A stretch of DNA of 38,086 nt from Neptuniibacter marinus (GTDB lineage: Bacteria > Pseudomonadota > Gammaproteobacteria > Pseudomonadales > Balneatricaceae), in assembly GCF_001597725.1 (NCBI RefSeq), contig NZ_LUTR01000029.1, positions 1 to 38,086 on the forward strand. Direction: 5' to 3'. Below, piece by piece: positions 28,604-38,057 of the stretch; the stretch's first letter is position 1, and the number at the start of each line of letters is the position of its first letter. The notes beneath the pieces are model-generated. The model saw nothing but the letters and a program-made list of their open reading frames with translations, did no database searches and was not told the DNA's origin. A program made the position numbers and the translations under genes.

Positions 28604-30040
28604 CTAAGCGGCACTATCTTGAGAATCGCTTTTATCATCATCCATACCCAGTTCTTTAATTTTACGAGTTAAGGTATTACGTCCCCAGCCCAGTAGCTCT
28701 GAAGCATCACGTCGACGCCCCGCAGTATGCTTCAATGCGGTTTCAATCATGATTTTCTCAAACGCTGGAACAGCTGAATCCAATAAATTCCGCTGCCCCA
28801 AGCTGAGCTGCTGATCTGCCCAATTTCTTAGGGACTGCTCCCAATTACTTCCAGCAACTGGCTCTCCGCCCGCCTGCTCCATTAACTCCGGTGGCAGGTC
28901 ATCAATCAACACTTCACGGCCTGTTGCCATAACTGTTAACCAGCGGCAAGTATTTTCAAGCTGACGGACATTGCCAGGCCAAGCGAGATTACAGATATAG
29001 TTTTCTGTATCTGTATTAAGAATTTTAGGCTCAACGCTTAACTCTTCCGCAGATGTTTGCAAGAAATGCCGTGCTAAACGGGGAATATCTTCTCTACGCT
29101 GAGACAGGGTAGGTAGATGAACACGAATCACGTTTAGACGATGGAATAGATCTTCACGGAAACGCCCTTCTTCAACAAGCTTTTCCAGATTCTGATGTGT
29201 CGCAGCGATAATACGCACATCAACTTTTACTGCTGTATGCCCACCTACACGATAAAACTCACTATCAGCTAATACACGCAACAATCGAGTTTGCGCATCT
29301 GCTGGCATATCTCCGATCTCATCCAGAAACAGCGTACCACCATCCGCCTGCTCAAAACGCCCACGGCGTGCTGCGGCTGCACCAGTAAAGGCGCCTTTTT
29401 CATGACCAAACAACTCGGACTCAATAAGATCATGAGGAATAGCAGCCATATTTAAAGGAATAAAGGGCCGATCTCTTCTTGGACTATGCTTGTGCAGAGC
29501 ATGAGCTACCAACTCTTTACCTGTACCCGATTCGCCATTAATAAGAACCGTAATATTCGATTGTGATAATCGTCCAATGGCACGAAAGACCTCCTGCATT
29601 GCAGGCGCCTCACCAATAATTTCCGTATTATCTTCTAATACCTGCTCCGCAACTTGCTGGCGCTGCTCAATCGCATGAGCCAGTGCTCGTTTAGCCAATG
29701 CAACGGCGTCATCTACATCAAATGGTTTTGGCAGATACTCAAAGGCACCGCCTTGATAAGAAGCAACCGCAGACTCTAAATCTGAGTGCGCGGTCATAAT
29801 AATAATTGGCACTTCAGGATGACTCTCCTGAATACGCTCTAGCATCTGCAAGCCATCGGTTCCTGGCATACGAATATCACTAATTATCGCATCCGGTGTA
29901 TCTTTACTTAATCTGGATAACAGAGAATCAGCGGTTTCAAAAGCTTCAGTATATAAACCTTCAGCAGCTAACGCTTTCTCTAGGACCCAACGAATAGATC
30001 TATCATCATCAACAATCCAAACTTTACATGGTAGATTCAT
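28604..30040 (-). CDS. ntrC: nitrogen regulation response regulator NtrC (sigma-54 activator)
   Basis: Response regulator and bacterial enhancer-binding protein of 478 residues. The receiver domain has the phosphorylated Asp55 in [10 protein letters not shown] with the switch Thr83 and Lys105. The AAA+ domain has Walker A GESGTGKE (169-176) and the sigma-54 contact loop GAFTGA (216-221). A Fis-type helix-turn-helix at about 445-468 ([23 protein letters not shown] in part) binds DNA. It overlaps the 3' end of ntrB by 17 bases, indicating translational coupling. NtrB is the cognate kinase. Candidate target sites lie upstream of ntrB and glnA, so the operon is probably autoregulated. Confidence 0.97.
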   Translation of the reverse strand: MNLPCKVWIVDDDRSIRWVLEKALAAEGLYTEAFETADSLLSRLSKDTPDAIISDIRMPGTDGLQMLERIQESHPEVPIIIMTAHSDLESAVASYQGGAFEYLPKPFDVDDAVALAKRALAHAIEQRQQVAEQVLEDNTEIIGEAPAMQEVFRAIGRLSQSNITVLINGESGTGKELVAHALHKHSPRRDRPFIPLNMAAIPHDLIESELFGHEKGAFTGAAAARRGRFEQADGGTLFLDEIGDMPADAQTRLLRVLADSEFYRVGGHTAVKVDVRIIAATHQNLEKLVEEGRFREDLFHRLNVIRVHLPTLSQRREDIPRLARHFLQTSAEELSVEPKILNTDTENYICNLAWPGNVRQLENTCRWLTVMATGREVLIDDLPPELMEQAGGEPVAGSNWEQSLRNWADQQLSLGQRNLLDSAVPAFEKIMIETALKHTAGRRRDASELLGWGRNTLTRKIKELGMDDDKSDSQDSAA

Positions 30041-31148
30041 TGTTAAGCTCCAAAGGGATTAAAAGTTGAAATCTAGTTTCACCAGGGCGTGTTTCACACT
30101 CAATCAGCCCTTGGTGTTGATTAATAATTGACTGAGCAATCGACAACCCAAGCCCAGTTCCTTCAGCACGCCCACTTACCATGGGATAAAATATCTTACT
30201 GAGGATATCTTCTGGAATACCTGGACCATTATCGATAATTTCGACACTACAAACTAAACGATGCTTTTCCGCGCCTAAAGTTACTTGTCGGAAAGCACGT
30301 GTTCTAATCTTAATAGTAGGTACATCTACATCTACATCTACATCTACATCTACATCTACATCTACATCTACATCTGCGCTCAGTATCGCCTGCATACTGT
30401 TACGTAGAATATTAAGCATAGCTTGAATTAACTGCTCTGCATCGCCCATAAATTCTGGAATACTTGGGTCGTAATCCCGCTGAAGAAGAATCTCACCTTT
30501 AGTTTCAGCTTCGATTAGGTGGCAAACTCTTTCTAAGACAGCGTGAATATTAATCATTTTCATATTAGGGAGTTTTCTCGGCCCCAACAGACGATCAACT
30601 AGGTTACGAAGCCTGTCAGCTTCTTCAATAATGACATGGGTATAATCATGCAGACTAGGATCATGAAGCTCACGTTCAAGGAGTTGCGCAGCTCCACGAA
30701 TTCCCCCTAAAGGGTTTTTAATTTCATGCGCTAGCCCTCGCACTAAAGAGCGAGCTGTATCATGTTGAGTCAAAAGATCCTCTTCCCTCTCAATACGCAT
30801 CAAGCGATCTCTTGATTCAATCTCAATCAGCAATTGCTGCCCTTCAGGTGTAATCAAAGGATTGATACTGTAATCCACAGTGAGCGTTGCACCACTTAAC
30901 GTAACAATTTTCGCTTCTCTATGGGTATATGGATGACCGGTCGCTAAACACTCTTGTAAATCTTTCTGCTCCACCGCACACAACGAAAACCACTCAGCTA
31001 TATTAAGTTGACTCAAACGGCGCATACTTGCTTCCAACAGCATTTCAGCCGCTGGATTCGCATATTCAACCACCATACTTTCATCCAACAAAACAACTGC
31101 GGTTGATAGGTTTTCCAAAATCTGTTTATGTAACTCTATTTTTGCCAT
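30024..31148 (-). CDS. ntrB: nitrogen regulation sensor histidine kinase NtrB, with Asp-Val repeat
   Basis: PII-controlled kinase/phosphatase of NtrC, 374 residues (E. coli 349). A PAS domain (about 8-115) is followed by the H-box with His141 in GLAHEIKNPLGG, the N-box NILRNSMQAI (246-255), the G1 box DNGPGIP (near 300) and GTGLGLSI. There is no membrane segment, so it is cytosolic. Just after the N-box, residues 259-276 are nine Asp-Val pairs encoded by a perfect hexanucleotide repeat (30321-30374), absent from homologues as I recall them and accounting for most of the extra length. The catalytic boxes around it are intact. A sigma-54 promoter and an NtrC-like site lie upstream. Confidence 0.96.
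   Translation of the reverse strand: MAKIELHKQILENLSTAVVLLDESMVVEYANPAAEMLLEASMRRLSQLNIAEWFSLCAVEQKDLQECLATGHPYTHREAKIVTLSGATLTVDYSINPLITPEGQQLLIEIESRDRLMRIEREEDLLTQHDTARSLVRGLAHEIKNPLGGIRGAAQLLERELHDPSLHDYTHVIIEEADRLRNLVDRLLGPRKLPNMKMINIHAVLERVCHLIEAETKGEILLQRDYDPSIPEFMGDAEQLIQAMLNILRNSMQAILSADVDVDVDVDVDVDVDVDVPTIKIRTRAFRQVTLGAEKHRLVCSVEIIDNGPGIPEDILSKIFYPMVSGRAEGTGLGLSIAQSIINQHQGLIECETRPGETRFQLLIPLELNNESTM
30321..30374. repeat. hexanucleotide tandem repeat (TACATC)9 inside ntrB
   Basis: Nine perfect copies of TACATC (GATGTA on the coding strand) are uninterrupted over 54 bases and then end abruptly. Because the unit is six bases, gain or loss keeps the reading frame and adds or removes one Asp-Val pair per unit. 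Such perfect short repeats are prone to slipped-strand length changes. Confidence 0.98.
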
Positions 31149-31179
31149 TAGCCTGCACTCAATATCCGTAAGATTACTA

Positions 31180-31197
31180 CTGCAAAAAGCAAACCAA
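31180..31197 (-). promoter_or_regulatory. sigma-54 (-24/-12) promoter of ntrBC
   Basis: On the minus strand TTGG and TTTGCAG carry the invariant GG (31194-31195) and GC (31182-31183) exactly ten bases apart, the defining spacing of sigma-54 promoters. Transcription would start near 31170, about 20 bases before the ntrB ATG. An NtrC-like site lies about 100 bases upstream, suggesting autoactivation. Confidence 0.75.
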
Positions 31198-31281
31198 TTT
31201 GAATTAATACAAAAAAAATAGCCGCAGGGCGCACCATTACTATATCTAAATCATTATAAGTCTAGCCTAGATAATGCAACA

Positions 31282-31298
31282 CGCCCCATATTGGTGCA
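31282..31298. promoter_or_regulatory. NtrC-binding site upstream of ntrB
   Basis: CGCCCCATATTGGTGCA matches one half of the NtrC palindrome (ATTGGTGCA) fully and the other half partly. It is about 100 bases upstream of the sigma-54 promoter of ntrB, in enhancer position. A further half-like GGTGCG lies near 31229. Confidence 0.55.
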
Positions 31299-31396
31299 AG
31301 CCAATATATTGAGTCATTCCCGCCTACACTAACCACCCCTTCAAGCCACCTTATTAAAAGCCTCCCATGAAAATACTCAACTAAAAGCCAAAAACA

Positions 31397-31423
31397 AAAA
31401 AGCCTCCACTAGGGAGGCTTTTT
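31397..31423 (-). terminator. rho-independent terminator after glnA
   Basis: AAAAAGCCTCC (31397-31407) pairs with GGAGGCTTTTT (31413-31423), an 11-bp stem with a five-base loop and T-runs on both strands. It lies 15 bases after the glnA stop and separates glnA from ntrBC, so ntrBC depends mainly on its own promoter. Confidence 0.9.
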
Positions 31424-31438
31424 CAGCGAAAGTTTAAC

Positions 31439-32845
31439 TTATACAGAGTAGTACAGGTCAAATTCAACTGGGTGAGTTGTCATGTTCACTTTCTCAACTT
31501 CTTCACGTTTAAGCTCGATAAAAGCATCAATCATGTCATTAGTAAACACGTTACCTTTAGTCAAAAATTCACGATCTTCATCCAAAGCGTTAAGCGCTTC
31601 TTCTAAAGAGCTAGCAACTGTTGGAATTTCAGCCGCTTCTTCAGCAGGTAGATCATATAGGTCTTTATCTGCAGCATCGCCAGGGTGAATCTTATTCTGG
31701 ATACCGTCTAGGCCAGCCATCATCAATGCAGCAAAGCATAGGTATGGGTTAGCAGATGGATCAGGGAAACGCGTTTCAACACGACGTGCTTTTGGGTTTG
31801 TAACGTAAGGAATACGGATAGACGCAGAACGGTTACGTGCAGAGTACGCAAGCATTACAGGTGCTTCAAAACCAGGAACTAAACGCTTATAAGCGTTAGT
31901 TGATGAGTTAGTTAACGCATTCAACGCTCTAGCGTGCTTGATAATACCGCCAATGTAATAAAGCGACATTTCGCTCATGCCCGCGTAGGCATCACCAGCA
32001 AACAAGTTAACGCCATCTTTAGAAAGAGACATATGAACGTGCATACCAGAGCCATTATCACCAACAAGTGGTTTAGGCATAAATGTAGCTGTTTTCCCGT
32101 AAGCATGGGCAACGTTATGTACACAATACTTAAGAATCTGCACTTCATCAGCTTTAGCTGTAAGCGTGTTTGGACCTACACCAATTTCACACTGGCCCGC
32201 TGTCGCTACTTCATGGTGATGTACTTCAATATGAAGATCCATTGCTTCCATCGCATCACACATAGCGCCACGTAAGTCATGCAAGGAATCGATTGGAGGT
32301 ACTGGGAAATAACCACCTTTAACACGTGGACGATGACCCGTGTTTCCGCCTTCAATACTATGACTAGAAGACCAAGATGCTTCTTCAGAGTCAATAGAGT
32401 ATCCACAACCACTGATATCAGCGTGCCATTTAACAGCATCAAATACGAAGAATTCTGGCTCAGGACCAAACATAGCAGTGTCAGCAATACCTGTAGACTT
32501 TAGGTACTCTTCTGCACGTTTAGCAACAGAACGTGGATCACGCTCGTAACCTTGACCTGTAGCAGGCTCAACGATATCACAACGAACAATAACGGTCGTT
32601 GCTTCAGAAAATGGATCTAGAACAGATGCACTGTCATCAGGCATAAGAATCATGTCAGATTCATTGATGCCCTTCCAACCGGAAATGGAAGAGCCATCGA
32701 ACATTTTGCCTTCTTCAAAGAAGTCATCACCCATATCGGAAACAGGGATAGTAACGTGCTGCTCTTTACCATGAGAATCAGTGAAACGCATATCGATCCA
32801 CTTAGCTTCGCTTTCTTTGATCAGATTCAGAGTCTTCTCTGACAT
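31439..32845 (-). CDS. glnA: glutamine synthetase, type I
   Basis: ATP-dependent ligation of ammonia to glutamate; dodecameric cytosolic enzyme. Of 468 residues (E. coli 469), [10 protein letters not shown] (48-57), the metal and active-site block [20 protein letters not shown] and the C-terminal FDLYYSV are present. The adenylylation tyrosine is Tyr397 in DLYDLP, so GlnE-type control applies (family knowledge). The ATG at 32845 follows GTGGAGAAAGTCAC, with GGAG as its ribosome-binding site. A sigma-54 promoter at 32929-32942 and an NtrC site at 33038-33054 lie upstream; a terminator follows. ntrBC lies directly downstream, the classic nitrogen regulation locus. Confidence 0.98.
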   Translation of the reverse strand: MSEKTLNLIKESEAKWIDMRFTDSHGKEQHVTIPVSDMGDDFFEEGKMFDGSSISGWKGINESDMILMPDDSASVLDPFSEATTVIVRCDIVEPATGQGYERDPRSVAKRAEEYLKSTGIADTAMFGPEPEFFVFDAVKWHADISGCGYSIDSEEASWSSSHSIEGGNTGHRPRVKGGYFPVPPIDSLHDLRGAMCDAMEAMDLHIEVHHHEVATAGQCEIGVGPNTLTAKADEVQILKYCVHNVAHAYGKTATFMPKPLVGDNGSGMHVHMSLSKDGVNLFAGDAYAGMSEMSLYYIGGIIKHARALNALTNSSTNAYKRLVPGFEAPVMLAYSARNRSASIRIPYVTNPKARRVETRFPDPSANPYLCFAALMMAGLDGIQNKIHPGDAADKDLYDLPAEEAAEIPTVASSLEEALNALDEDREFLTKGNVFTNDMIDAFIELKREEVEKVNMTTHPVEFDLYYSV

Positions 32846-32928
32846 GTGACTTTCTCCACTTTGTAATTACCAGGCCGATATTAGCTCAGCCTTGAGAAAT
32901 CAGAATTATAAAATCAGCGAGAATTCAA

Positions 32929-32942
32929 GCAAGTAATATACC
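32929..32942 (-). promoter_or_regulatory. sigma-54 (-24/-12) promoter of glnA
   Basis: On the minus strand TTTTTGG (GG at 32941-32942) and ACTTGC (GC at 32929-32930) are exactly ten bases apart, with the T preceding GC as in the TTGC consensus. The start would lie near 32917, giving a leader of about 70 bases. It is the nitrogen-limited promoter of glnA. Confidence 0.8.
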
Positions 32943-33037
32943 AAAAAGCCACCACTAAGAGCTTCCCGAAATTACTGGCATTACAACGAAAACACCAAAA
33001 GCCAGACGCACCAAAAAAAATCACTCGCAACACAATG

Positions 33038-33054
33038 TGCGCTATATTGGTGCA
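33038..33054. promoter_or_regulatory. NtrC-binding site upstream of glnA
   Basis: TGCGCTATATTGGTGCA differs from the enteric NtrC consensus (TGCAC-N7-GTGCA type) in one arm position only. It is about 100 bases upstream of the glnA sigma-54 promoter, a normal enhancer distance. A half-like GACGCACC lies between them near 33005. The remaining bases to typA (33060-33297) contain no gene; a TATAAT at 33254-33259 is the likely typA -10. Confidence 0.78.
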
Positions 33055-33297
33055 AATAACAATTAACCTGAGCTTCCACCATGATTCTTGCTTTTATAAT
33101 CATACTCCAACAGATACGCAAAAACCTAGCGCAAACGCGAGTTTTAGATACAGATCGACCTAGAGATTGATGATCATCACCCCTTATTGATCTTTAAACA
33201 CACTTTTAGTCCCTTTTGTCTCAGAAATATGCGGTATTTTCTGCATAAATCCGTATAATTCCGCATTCGCAAAAAAATATCTCACAGGTATACACAC

Positions 33298-35109
33298 GTG
33301 ATTGAAAAGCTAAGAAATATCGCCATCATTGCGCACGTTGACCACGGTAAAACAACCTTGGTTGACAAGCTGCTTTCCCAATCAGGCACATTGGGTCGTC
33401 GTGATGAAGGTACTGAGCGCATCATGGACTCCAATGATCAGGAGAAAGAGCGCGGCATTACCATTCTGGCAAAAAATACAGCCATTACATGGAACGACTA
33501 CCGCATCAACATCGTTGATACTCCTGGACACGCAGACTTTGGTGGAGAAGTTGAACGCGTACTTTCCATGGTTGACTGTGTATGCCTTTTGGTAGACGCG
33601 GTAGATGGCCCAATGCCACAAACCCGCTTCGTCACCCAAAAAGCCTTTGACCAAGGCTTACGCCCAATCGTTGTTGTCAACAAGGTTGACCGCCCTGGCT
33701 CTCGTCCAGATTGGGTTATCGACCAAGTTTTCGAGCTTTTCGACAGCTTGGGCGCCACCGATGAGCAACTCGACTTCCCTGTTGTTTACGCATCTGCATT
33801 AAATGGTATCGCAGGCCCAGAGCCTGATGATATGGCCGATGATATGACACCTCTATTTGAGGCTATTGTCGAGCATGTCACACCGCCGCAAGTTGACCTT
33901 GATGGTCCGTTGCAGATGCAGGTTTCTGCCCTAGACTACAACAGCTACCTTGGCGTTATCGGCGTTGGCCGTGTAACCCGCGGTACTATGAAGATCAACA
34001 CTCAGGTAAAAGTGATCGACCGTGAAGGAAAAATTCGCAGCGGACGCATTCTAAAAGTCATGGGTTACCATGGACTTGAGCGTATAGATGTAGAAAGCGC
34101 AACTGCGGGTGATATTATCTGCGTTACAGGTATAGACGAGCTAAACATTTCGGACACTATTTGTGATCCTGAAAAAGTTGAAGCCCTAACAGCCTTAAGC
34201 GTCGATGAGCCAACGGTATCGATGACATTCCAAGTGAATGACTCTCCATTTGCTGGCCAAGATGGTAAATACGTAACAAGCCGAAATATCAAAGAACGCT
34301 TAGAACGGGAACTTATTCATAACGTTGCCCTTCGTGTTGAAGACGGCGAAACTCCTGAAAAATTCAAAGTATCAGGCCGTGGTGAATTACATCTATCCGT
34401 TCTGATAGAAACCATGCGCCGTGAAGGCTTTGAACTTGGCGTATCTCGTCCTGAAGTAGTTCAAAAAGAGGTCGATGGCGAAATCCACGAGCCTTACGAA
34501 GATGTAATGATCGACGTAGAAGATGAGCATCAAGGTGCAATCATCGAAGAGTTAGGTAAACGTAAAGGCGATATGACCAATATGGAAGTAGATGGCAAAG
34601 GACGCTCGCGTCTTAGCTTCATCATCCCTTCCCGTGGTCTGATCGGCTTCCGCTCCCTGTTCTTAACAATGACTTCAGGCACAGGCATCATGACGTCTGT
34701 ATTTGACCACTATGGTCCCGTTAAAGCAGGCGAAGTTGAAAGCCGAAATAACGGCGTATTAGTGTCAATGGTGACAGGTAAAGCACTAGGCTATTCTCTT
34801 TGGAACCTGCAGAGCCGTGGCCGCCTATGTATTGAACCCAACGTTGATGTTTACGAAGGCATGCTTCTAGGCATTCACAGCCGCAGTAACGATTTAGCTG
34901 TTAACCCTATTAAAGGTAAGCAGCTCACCAACGTACGTGCGTCCGGTACTGATGAGAACATTCAATTAACACCTCCGATTAAATTCACGCTCGAACAGGC
35001 ACTGGATTTCATTGAAGATGACGAATTAGTTGAAGTAACGCCTAATTTCATTCGCTTACGCAAGAAACTACTTAAAGAAAACGAGCGTAAACGCGCTAAA
35101 AATAAGTAG
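33298..35109 (+). CDS. typA: translational GTPase BipA/TypA
   Basis: Ribosome-associated GTPase needed for 50S assembly at low temperature and for stress responses. The 603 residues match the usual 603-615. G-domain motifs are AHVDHGKTT (12-20), the Thr of RGITI (switch I), [12 protein letters not shown] and NKVD, followed by domains II, III and V and a lysine-rich C-terminal end ([15 protein letters not shown]). The start is GTG 33298, since no ATG is in frame there and the family begins at this [15 protein letters not shown] lies nine bases upstream. It diverges from glnA with 452 bases between. A palindrome and a terminator follow the stop. Confidence 0.97.
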   Translation: MIEKLRNIAIIAHVDHGKTTLVDKLLSQSGTLGRRDEGTERIMDSNDQEKERGITILAKNTAITWNDYRINIVDTPGHADFGGEVERVLSMVDCVCLLVDAVDGPMPQTRFVTQKAFDQGLRPIVVVNKVDRPGSRPDWVIDQVFELFDSLGATDEQLDFPVVYASALNGIAGPEPDDMADDMTPLFEAIVEHVTPPQVDLDGPLQMQVSALDYNSYLGVIGVGRVTRGTMKINTQVKVIDREGKIRSGRILKVMGYHGLERIDVESATAGDIICVTGIDELNISDTICDPEKVEALTALSVDEPTVSMTFQVNDSPFAGQDGKYVTSRNIKERLERELIHNVALRVEDGETPEKFKVSGRGELHLSVLIETMRREGFELGVSRPEVVQKEVDGEIHEPYEDVMIDVEDEHQGAIIEELGKRKGDMTNMEVDGKGRSRLSFIIPSRGLIGFRSLFLTMTSGTGIMTSVFDHYGPVKAGEVESRNNGVLVSMVTGKALGYSLWNLQSRGRLCIEPNVDVYEGMLLGIHSRSNDLAVNPIKGKQLTNVRASGTDENIQLTPPIKFTLEQALDFIEDDELVEVTPNFIRLRKKLLKENERKRAKNK

Positions 35110-35122
35110 ATCTTCAGATCTA
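35107..35122 (+). other. palindrome over the typA stop codon
   Basis: TAGATCTTCAGATCTA is a seven-pair inverted repeat with a two-base centre (or six pairs with a TTCA loop). Its first three bases are the typA stop. It sits just before the terminator stem. It may help termination or protect the 3' end. Confidence 0.55.
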
Positions 35123-35124
35123 AG

Positions 35125-35152
35125 AGGCAGCCCCATTGGCTGCCTTTTTTTT
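35125..35152 (+). terminator. rho-independent terminator after typA
   Basis: AGGCAGCC (35125-35132) pairs with GGCTGCCT (35138-35145), an eight-base stem with a five-base loop, followed by seven more T. It lies 15 bases after the typA stop. Confidence 0.9.
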
Positions 35153-35224
35153 CATTTCAACGTAGATTGCCACACCTCTCCTCTTTATACTGCTGTGCAT
35201 ACAGCAATAGATAGCGGAGACATA

Positions 35225-36175
35225 ATGCGCACCCTGTATCCCGAAATTAGCTCTTACCATAAGCTTAATCTTCCGGTAGATGACCTTCACACCCTTTATA
35301 TTGAAGAAAGCGGTAACCCTAAAGGGATACCCGTGATTTTCATTCATGGTGGCCCTGGCGGCGGTACAAGCTCCGCGCATCGTCGATTTTTCAATCCTGA
35401 AAAATATAGAATCATATTGTTTGATCAACGTGGCTGTGGTCGCTCAACACCCCACTCAGAGCTACATAAAAATACGACAAATAATTTACTGGAGGATATG
35501 GAAAAAATAAGAAAGCACCTATCTATCGAACAATGGCTTTTATTTGGTGGCTCATGGGGCTCCACCCTCAGTCTGCTATATGCGCAAGCCTTTCCCGATA
35601 AAGTATTAGGGCTGATTTTACGCGGTATATTTTTATGTCGAAAACAAGATATCCAATGGTTCTATCAACGTGGCGCTAGCGCTATCTTCCCCGACTACTG
35701 GAAAGAGTACCAGCACCCTATCCCTACAGCTGAACGTCACGATATGCTAAGCGCGTACTATAAACGCTTAACCTCAGATAATGAGATAGCCCGCATGTCC
35801 GCAGCAAAAGCTTGGTCAATATGGGAAGGCCGCTGCTCTACAATTGATCCAAATACAGACATTGTTGATCACTTTGGCGATCCTCACTTCGCCTTAGCCA
35901 TGGCTAGAATTGAAGCTCATTACTTTATTAATAACGCCTTTATTGACGAAAACCAGATTCTTAATAACTGCGAATCTATTAAAGAGATCAACACAACAAT
36001 TATCCACGGTCGATACGATATGGTCTGCCCTATAGAACAAGCCCAAGCTCTCCATGATCGACTACCTAATTCAAAATTCCATATAGTTCGCGATGCAGGT
36101 CACTCCGCTTTTGAAAAAGGCATTACAGACAATTTAATTAAGACAACTGACGATTTCGCTCTCTCTCTGGCGTAA
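35225..36175 (+). CDS. pip: prolyl aminopeptidase
   Basis: Alpha/beta-hydrolase-fold peptidase (S33) that removes N-terminal proline. The product is 316 residues, the usual length. HGGPGGG (41-47) forms the oxyanion hole, Ser110 is the nucleophile in GGSWGS, the acid lies in HGRYDMVCP and the base in DAGHSAF near the end. DQRGCGRSTPH is the family's other signature. I start at ATG 35225 with GCGGAG seven bases upstream; an in-frame ATG 30 bases earlier has no such site. dtd follows after 19 bases and is probably co-transcribed. Confidence 0.94.
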   Translation: MRTLYPEISSYHKLNLPVDDLHTLYIEESGNPKGIPVIFIHGGPGGGTSSAHRRFFNPEKYRIILFDQRGCGRSTPHSELHKNTTNNLLEDMEKIRKHLSIEQWLLFGGSWGSTLSLLYAQAFPDKVLGLILRGIFLCRKQDIQWFYQRGASAIFPDYWKEYQHPIPTAERHDMLSAYYKRLTSDNEIARMSAAKAWSIWEGRCSTIDPNTDIVDHFGDPHFALAMARIEAHYFINNAFIDENQILNNCESIKEINTTIIHGRYDMVCPIEQAQALHDRLPNSKFHIVRDAGHSAFEKGITDNLIKTTDDFALSLA

Positions 36176-36194
36176 CTAGGAATTGATAATAAAA

Positions 36195-36632
36195 ATGAAA
36201 GCACTTATACAGCGCGTAAGTTCCGCCTCGGTACACATTGATGGCAACTCAGTCGGCCAAATAGAACAAGGGATATTACTTTTGTTAGGAATTGAAAAGG
36301 GAGATACATTCCAAGCAGCCGACAAGCTTCTACAAAAAATTTTGGCCTACCGAGTATTTTCAGATAAAGAGGGAAAAATGAATCTTGACCTTCAACAAAC
36401 CGAAGGAGGGCTACTCATCGTTTCACAATTCACTCTTGTTGCAGATACAAAAAAGGGATTACGACCAGGGTTTTCGGCAGGAGCTTCTCCACAATTAGGC
36501 GAGGAACTCTATAATTACTTTATCGAACAAGCTAAACGCTTACACCCGATCGTTGAAACAGGCCGTTTCGGTGCAGATATGCAGGTCCACTTAATAAATA
36601 ACGGACCCGTTACATTTTGGTTAGAGAGCTAA
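36195..36632 (+). CDS. dtd: D-aminoacyl-tRNA deacylase
   Basis: Removes D-amino acids wrongly attached to tRNA. The 145 residues equal the E. coli length. SQFTLVADT (the SQxT motif) and NNGPVTFWLES (the Gly-cisPro motif) are both intact, as is KKGLRPGFSAGA. I start at ATG 36195 because MKALIQRVSSASV is the family N-terminus; a TTG 12 bases earlier overlaps the AGGAA site. The stop overlaps the convergent tapT gene by four bases. Confidence 0.96.
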   Translation: MKALIQRVSSASVHIDGNSVGQIEQGILLLLGIEKGDTFQAADKLLQKILAYRVFSDKEGKMNLDLQQTEGGLLIVSQFTLVADTKKGLRPGFSAGASPQLGEELYNYFIEQAKRLHPIVETGRFGADMQVHLINNGPVTFWLES

Positions 36633-37303
36633 TCAGCTTTCAACCTACGCAAAAAGGCTTTAGCTTCTGAATTATCATCTAAAGGCCGATTTAAACGGGA
36701 CGCTTTGTAATGATCATTAAAAATTGAAAAGTAAGCCGATAGTATCTCCGCCCCCTTAATATCATTTACTTGCTGTAGCATCAATGCAGCAACCTCAGCT
36801 GTACAAAGCTGCCCATCAACGGCAGCTTTGCGCAAATGGTAGTTAGAGGAAGCGACCACATCAGGTTCGATCACGGGTAGATGATCAAGAAATCGACTCA
36901 GACGAAACATTCTTCGAGCTTGACGCCAAGTACCGTCCAAGACGATAAACACTGGGCGCTTCCCCTTTTTCGGCTCATACTTCACCATTCTACCTTCATA
37001 GCCCTCCCCCTCAGGAAACACAACATAAGGATCTAACTGCGGATCCGTAATAGCACGGAGCAGCTCATCAGAAGGTTCTGTCCTAGACCACTCAAAACGT
37101 CTTGTATCAGCAATACAATCCTCAATTAAACGCCCTGTGTTAGTTGGTTTGAACCCCTCATTATGATGCATTAACAAAAAAAACTGGGCTTCTGACTGAT
37201 AGGACATTTTAAAATCACAAATACAGACATGAGCAGCTAATAAACAGGATCGACAGCGAAGAACACGAGATCCTCGAGCAACAAAAGGTTTTGGTGGATA
37301 CAT
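36629..37303 (-). CDS. DTW-domain tRNA-uridine aminocarboxypropyltransferase (TapT/YfiP-like)
   Basis: DTW-domain protein of 224 residues; family members such as E. coli TapT attach the 3-amino-3-carboxypropyl group of SAM to uridine 47 of tRNA (acp3U). The namesake motif is DGTW (123-126) in VLDGTWRQARRM. An N-terminal zinc-type CRSC-x6-CIC knuckle (C17, C20, C27, C29) is present. It starts three bases after the unknown 167-residue gene, so the two are likely co-translated. Its tail meets dtd, another tRNA enzyme, by a four-base overlap. Which of the TapT or DTWD1/2 groups it belongs to cannot be settled by eye. Confidence 0.87.
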   Translation of the reverse strand: MYPPKPFVARGSRVLRCRSCLLAAHVCICDFKMSYQSEAQFFLLMHHNEGFKPTNTGRLIEDCIADTRRFEWSRTEPSDELLRAITDPQLDPYVVFPEGEGYEGRMVKYEPKKGKRPVFIVLDGTWRQARRMFRLSRFLDHLPVIEPDVVASSNYHLRKAAVDGQLCTAEVAALMLQQVNDIKGAEILSAYFSIFNDHYKASRLNRPLDDNSEAKAFLRRLKAD

Positions 37304-37306
37304 AAA

Positions 37307-37810
37307 TTACTGCAACGTTAAAGAAGAGGTAGAAACATCAGGAGTGAATAACTGATTATCCACACCCCAATCTAATGCTAAAGATCCTCGATGGATAAGG
37401 TAGAGCATCTGATGCAATTCATCATAAGTTAAAACACTGGCAGCAAAAGGGTCTTCATCATCAATAAAGAACAATATACGGTAACGTCCATCCTGATGGC
37501 TTACATCCAATCGACATAATAGAGATGGGTCTTCGGCAAGCAAGTCCTCACTCTCTCGATCAACCTGCAGTCCTTGACGGGCGCTATCATGGTGAAACTG
37601 AGCAAGGTCAGACTTAAGCTGAACCGGAGCTCCAGCAATATCACTCGATGTTTTCTCAATTAACCCTGCCGCTGCCGATAAAAGACGCAGAACAAGCTTA
37701 CGTGTTAACCAAAAATCGACTCTCTGTAGATCATTACCAAGATTACCCACCATCAAAATACGATCTTCAATATGATCATATTTAAATGTAAACGCAGCGA
37801 CATTTAACAT
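37307..37810 (-). CDS. hypothetical protein upstream of the DTW-domain gene
   Basis: Predicted soluble protein of 167 residues that I do not recognise. Segments look like beta strands at the N-terminus (VAAFTFKYDHIEDRILMVGN), a long helix (TRKLVLRLLSAAAGLIEKTS), a variable acidic middle and a second strand-helix part (YRILFFIDDEDP, LTYDELHQMLYLIHRGS). It has no signal peptide, membrane helix or metal ligands. Its stop is three bases from the tapT start, so the two form an operon. No good Shine-Dalgarno precedes ATG 37810. The coding character and tight packing support it as real. Confidence 0.72.
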   Translation of the reverse strand: MLNVAAFTFKYDHIEDRILMVGNLGNDLQRVDFWLTRKLVLRLLSAAAGLIEKTSSDIAGAPVQLKSDLAQFHHDSARQGLQVDRESEDLLAEDPSLLCRLDVSHQDGRYRILFFIDDEDPFAASVLTYDELHQMLYLIHRGSLALDWGVDNQLFTPDVSTSSLTLQ

Positions 37811-38013
37811 TAAGAATACTCGTAGTCCATAACAACTAAATGGATATTAAAAACATGTAATATAGGGAGTGATCAGTAGCAATGATAACAAAAATTAGAA
37901 CATAAACGCATCTTGCATAACACTCCTAAGCAACCTAACACAACTACTAAAAGGTAGCAGTACTTCCTAAGCCCTAACCAAAGCCCCACAAAGTCGTCCC
38001 AAGCCCCAGACGC

Positions 38014-38045
38014 AAAAAACCCCGGCTACGTAGTAACCGGGGTTT
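38014..38045 (-). terminator. rRNA operon terminator
   Basis: On the minus strand AAACCCCGG (38045-38037) pairs with CCGGGGTTT (38025-38017) around an 11-base loop and is followed by TTT. It lies 12 bases after the 3' end of the 5S gene and ends the rrn transcript. The 200 bases between it and the unknown gene hold nothing I can name. Confidence 0.88.
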
Positions 38046-38057
38046 CTCTAAATAAAT

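Noticed and set aside
30301-30380. Possible CRISPR-like or mobile repeat
   Set aside because: Units are six bases without spacers and stay in frame in ntrB; a simple sequence repeat.
31934-32487. Open frames on both strands inside glnA
   Set aside because: They lie wholly within the well-conserved glnA frame, are low in complexity and have no start signals.
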